From NCBI RefSeq assembly GCF_004834005.1, contig NZ_STFF01000014.1, positions 62,001 through 126,000 on the forward strand: 64,000 nucleotides of DNA. Direction: 5' to 3'. This document shows, one piece after another, positions 62,518 to 64,000 of the stretch (positions within the stretch are counted from its first letter, which is position 1; the number at the start of each line of letters is the position of its first letter). A program made the translations under genes and the position numbers. The DNA comes from Niastella caeni (GTDB lineage: Bacteria > Bacteroidota > Bacteroidia > Chitinophagales > Chitinophagaceae). The notes under the pieces were generated by a model. That model did not search any database and was not told where the DNA came from. It was given only the letters and a program-made list of their open reading frames with translations.

Positions 62518-64000
62518 ATGATCAGGAGAATGTTGCTGGTATTGACAGGTATGGTGTTTTCATTGGTGCTCTCAGCCCAACAAAATGCAGGCAATTATCA
62601 GTCGGGTTTTAAACAGGAAGGCAATCGCTTTTATTTCACCAATACCAATAGCAGGGCGATCATTGAGTTTTGTACGCCTGCCATGTTCCGGGTAAGGGCC
62701 AGTTGGGCAGACGGTTTTGCCGCCAACGAACCCTGGATGGTTACGCAATATAATTTTCAACCGGTGGCTGTAACTGCTCAGCAGAACGCCGGTTTTTTTT
62801 TATTGACCACTTCTCAGTTGAAAGTAAAGGTGCTGCGATCACCTTTCCGCGTGGAAGTGTATAATGCAAAAGGAGAATTGTTGTCGGCCGACAACAGCCT
62901 ATACAAAAATGCAGATACGATCGGCTGTGTAAAGAAGCTGGGCGCCGATGAACATTTCTTTGGCTTTGGCGAGCGGATGGATTTTCTGGATCGCCGTAAA
63001 AAGAAACTCACGCTCAATGTAGGCCGTGGTAAAGGATTGCCGCATGCCGTGGGCGCCTATAATGTGCTGGAAGCAAATTATAGTCCCATCCCGTTCTTCA
63101 TGAGCAACAAAGGCTATGGTATCTTCTTTCACAATGCACATCCTACCAGGTGGGATATGGGCGCTACCGATGCCAATGCCTACCGCTTCAGTGCCGATGG
63201 GGGAGAACTGGATTATTACTTTATATATGGGCCTGCATTTCCTGCGTTGCTGATGCAGTATACTGCCCTTACCGGTCGCTCGCCTTTGTTACCCAGGTTT
63301 GCATTAGGACTGCATGTGGGCACGTACTCCGGCGGCACCTGGGGACATGAACAAAATACTTCTGATCAATACGTCATTGAATTGGCCAGGAAGCTGCGCG
63401 AAATGGGTATTCCTGCCGATCTGTTGTGGCTCGATAGCACCTGGCGCATTTTTGGCAAAACCGGCGGTAAAGGCGCTACTTCTTTTGAATGGCGAGAAAC
63501 CTTTAAGGATCCTGCTGCCATGTTCGATAGTTTGTATGCGATGAACTACAGCATGGTAGGCTTGCACTTGCGGCCTCGATTTGATAATGGTAACCGGCTT
63601 CAATTGCTGGATACCGCCCAGAAATTAAAGTATACATACCCTGAAGGCAATTATGCCGGCGAGTTTGTGAACTTCTTCGACTCGAATGCCGTGAACTGGT
63701 GGTGGCAGCATGGCGTAATGCGGGTAGCTTCTATTGGCGCCAAATTCTTAAAGACCGATGAAGGCAGCGCTTTTGGCGCTTTGGCCAATGAAAGTGAAAA
63801 AACAGGTCCTCAGGGAAAAGACATATCAGCACTGCACAATGTATTTCCAATCGCGTATGCAAAAGCGCCTTTTGAAAAATTCCAGCAATTCAATCGGCTC
63901 CGTGGCCTGAACCATACTCGCGAAGGCTATGCCGGCATCCAACGCTATCCGTTCATTTTTGCGGGTGACTGGCCCAGCGAGTGGCAGTATTTTGCCCCGG
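62518..64000 (+). CDS. GH31 family alpha-glycosidase (3' end cut by the window)
   Basis: At least 494 residues; the frame is open to the window end. Signal peptide (MLLVLTGMVFSLVLSAQ). N-terminal GH31 beta domain with HFFGFGERMDFLDRR and SPIPFFMSNKGYGIFFHNA, then the TIM barrel (ALGLHVGTYSGGTWG, DLLWLDSTWRIFG). Likely nucleophile Asp414 in FLKTDEG and acid/base Asp484 in FAGDWPSEW; the spacing is close to that of E. coli YicI alpha-xylosidase (416 and 482). It should cleave an alpha-linked side-chain sugar. ATG 62518 follows a lone repeat arm. Confidence 0.88.
   Translation, partial: MIRRMLLVLTGMVFSLVLSAQQNAGNYQSGFKQEGNRFYFTNTNSRAIIEFCTPAMFRVRASWADGFAANEPWMVTQYNFQPVAVTAQQNAGFFLLTTSQLKVKVLRSPFRVEVYNAKGELLSADNSLYKNADTIGCVKKLGADEHFFGFGERMDFLDRRKKKLTLNVGRGKGLPHAVGAYNVLEANYSPIPFFMSNKGYGIFFHNAHPTRWDMGATDANAYRFSADGGELDYYFIYGPAFPALLMQYTALTGRSPLLPRFALGLHVGTYSGGTWGHEQNTSDQYVIELARKLREMGIPADLLWLDSTWRIFGKTGGKGATSFEWRETFKDPAAMFDSLYAMNYSMVGLHLRPRFDNGNRLQLLDTAQKLKYTYPEGNYAGEFVNFFDSNAVNWWWQHGVMRVASIGAKFLKTDEGSAFGALANESEKTGPQGKDISALHNVFPIAYAKAPFEKFQQFNRLRGLNHTREGYAGIQRYPFIFAGDWPSEWQYFAP

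Noticed and set aside
1-64000. tRNA, rRNA, known riboswitches
   Set aside because: None recognised on reading; bioB and the transporter genes have no leader resembling a known riboswitch. A covariance-model scan would settle it.

Overview
The window looks like chromosomal DNA of a Bacteroidota bacterium, most likely of the Chitinophagaceae (Niastella/Chitinophaga type). Reasons seen in the sequence: a SusC/SusD pair, a type IX secretion protein (PorQ), a PUR-alpha-like small protein behind a textbook TTTG / TAnnTTTG promoter, an ECF sigma factor plus FecR anti-sigma factor, and weak Shine-Dalgarno sites. The genus is an inference. No rRNA, tRNA, CRISPR array, transposase or phage gene was found.

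Layout. 0-8 kb holds housekeeping genes: a small acidic protein, an ABC exporter half with an Asp-for-Glu Walker B, the PUR-like protein, Lon, PorQ and a receiver-only response regulator. 7.8-12 kb is a minus-strand cluster of a tiny membrane protein, a methyltransferase with a kinase-like front half, a membrane sulfatase-fold protein and bioB. 12-25 kb is mixed: a transglutaminase-like membrane protein, an M42 peptidase, a UbiA-like protein, small lipoproteins, a LuxE-like protein, a cupin, a Gfo/Idh/MocA oxidoreductase, a D-threonine-aldolase-like enzyme with a GntP permease, a YdjM-like hydrolase and a phospholipase D. 24-28 kb holds FecR and its ECF sigma factor, unusually split by 2.2 kb of non-coding DNA with an alternating 80-bp tandem array and several minus-strand terminators. 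29-30 kb is a RES/Xre toxin-antitoxin pair.

30-64 kb is one catabolic island for L-rhamnose and rhamnogalacturonan I (pectin). A GntR regulator is divergent from rhaT-rhaEW-rhaM-rhaI-kinase, an alternative rhamnose kit with RhaI and a fused aldolase/dehydrogenase. Next come susD and susC on the opposite strand. The depolymerising enzymes follow: GH105, acetylesterase, GH78 rhamnosidase, an Ldh2-family dehydrogenase, GH43-like, GH28, PL11 lyase, a second acetylesterase, GH2-like, a second GH105, and a GH31 gene that runs off the window end. Together they would cut and deacetylate the backbone, trim side chains, import oligomers by SusCD, release rhamnose and unsaturated galacturonate, and metabolise rhamnose in the cytoplasm.

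The most unusual signal is in the gaps. Most gaps wider than about 60 bp in the catabolic island, and many elsewhere, hold a hairpin-capable element. Its two arms are degenerate tandem repeats of a short (about 7-17 nt) motif, mutually complementary and separated by a core. Different gaps use different motif vocabularies but the same architecture. Arms often begin within a few bases of the upstream stop codon, and in several genes they supply the last codons and the stop. This looks like a lineage-specific intergenic repeat system of unknown origin and function.
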